This document shows, piece after piece, positions 63,608 to 64,000 of a DNA stretch of 64,000 bases; position 1 is the stretch's first letter; each line of letters begins with the position of its first letter. The DNA is taken from assembly GCF_900103885.1 (NCBI RefSeq), contig NZ_FNIM01000014.1, positions 1-64,000 of the forward strand, written 5' to 3'. The translations under genes were made by a program, and so were the position numbers. This DNA is from Actinomyces ruminicola. Lineage in GTDB: Bacteria; Actinomycetota; Actinomycetes; Actinomycetales; Actinomycetaceae. The notes below the pieces were generated by a model, which saw nothing but the letters and a program-made list of their open reading frames with translations, was not told where the DNA came from and ran no database searches.

Positions 63608-63661
63608 GATTGTCCGAGGTATGGCCGGAATTTCGCGGTAGGCCCGGCGTCTGGGACAATC
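63608..63661. promoter_or_regulatory. Inverted repeat in the purine-permease promoter
   Basis: GATTGTCC (63608-63615) and GGACAATC (63654-63661) form a perfect 8-bp inverted repeat. The right arm includes GACAAT, a possible -10 only 9 bases before the GTG start of the permease. Probable operator pair or loop-forming site. The arms also resemble the ends of the 126-bp elements. Confidence 0.4.
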
Positions 63662-63668
63662 TGGCCCC

Positions 63669-64000
63669 GTGACCACACACACCCCAATTCCCACAACGTC
63701 AGAACAGAAGAAACCGACAGCGCCCCGTGGCGCTTTGGACCGCTTCTTCCATATCACCGAGCGCGGTTCGACCGTGGCGCGCGAGGTGCGCGGTGGCCTC
63801 GTCACCTTCTTCACGATGGCCTACATCCTCGTCCTCAACCCGCTCGTGCTGTCCACCCCCCACGAGGGGATCGCACCCCTGGGCACCTCCGAGCAGATCG
63901 CCGCCGGCACCGCCTTCGTCGCGGGCGTCATCACGATCCTCATGGGCCTGGTTGCCAACTACCCGATGGCCCTGGCCGCGGGCCTGGGCATCAACGCCAT
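63669..64000 (+). CDS. NCS2/AzgA-like purine permease, N-terminal part (cut by window edge)
   Basis: The first 110 residues of a nucleobase permease. After a polar head, ALDRFFHITERGSTVAREVR then GGLVTFFTMAYILVLNPLVL is the hallmark start of the AzgA/PbuG (NCS2) hypoxanthine-guanine transporters, followed by TAFVAGVITILMGLVANYPM and GLGINA. It should bring purine bases into the cell with protons. GTG 63669 is the likely start, with a possible -10 (GACAAT) just upstream and no ribosome site, suggesting a leaderless mRNA. The gene continues beyond the window. Confidence 0.9.
   Translation, partial: MTTHTPIPTTSEQKKPTAPRGALDRFFHITERGSTVAREVRGGLVTFFTMAYILVLNPLVLSTPHEGIAPLGTSEQIAAGTAFVAGVITILMGLVANYPMALAAGLGINA

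Overview
This 64 kb window is high-GC actinobacterial chromosome. The gene types suggest an Actinomycetaceae-like organism (Actinomyces or a relative): a DUF3027 protein, an XPB-type helicase divergent from its helicase-associated partner, PspA next to a TPM-domain protein, and many GTG starts, several of which look leaderless. The genus is inference; the GC-rich actinobacterial character is plain in the sequence.

Layout. The left edge is the 3' end of an IS256-family transposase. It is followed by a sugar acetyltransferase, a 14-TM drug exporter, an S9 peptidase and a Gfo/Idh/MocA oxidoreductase (0-6.5 kb). From 6.9 to 10.3 kb lies a polymorphic-toxin locus: a small helical ESX-type partner, a secreted-type protein with a C-terminal calpain-like cysteine protease domain, a membrane-anchored putative immunity protein, an orphan duplicate of the toxin tail, and a second immunity paralogue. 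A second S9 peptidase and a DUF1593 protein follow.

From 14.6 to 43.2 kb is a large plant-glycoside and rhamnose utilisation region. It holds three GH78 alpha-L-rhamnosidases, a GH1 beta-glucosidase, a GH43 remnant, two esterase/hydrolase genes, two glycoside-type MFS permeases, a TetR regulator, the rhamnose operon (rhaM-permease-rhaI-rhaB-rhaD) and a LacI-family regulator. No rhamnosidase has a signal peptide, so rhamnosides are probably imported by the MFS permeases and cleaved inside the cell. Released rhamnose would then pass through RhaM, RhaI, RhaB and RhaD, and the aglycone-linked glucose would be released by the GH1 enzyme. Three promoters in this region share one architecture: a -35 box, an 18-bp spacer, a -10 box, then a TGAAACG-type operator overlapping the start of transcription. 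This links two rhamnosidase operons to the rha operon, and the LacI protein at 42.2 kb is the natural candidate repressor. A decayed zeta-type toxin-antitoxin pair lies inside the region (30.6-31.5 kb).

The right part (43-64 kb) is mostly housekeeping: YbjQ-family protein, SprT-like metalloprotease, a membrane-anchored lysozyme-like protein, cardiolipin synthase, HrpA RNA helicase, an alpha/beta hydrolase, PspA, a TPM protein, a glutamine amidotransferase, the XPB helicase pair, DUF3027 and the start of an NCS2 purine permease.

Several dispersed intergenic repeat families are the least explained content. (1) A 23-bp-phased motif occurs in five arrays of two or three units, with conserved left and right borders. 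(2) A MITE-like element of exactly 126 bp occurs three times, with short terminal inverted repeats and an invariant 14-bp core. (3) An inverted-repeat element built on CTACGCCGGTT occurs in two intergenic regions. (4) Hairpins sharing CTCCCGTGTGC occur in two places.
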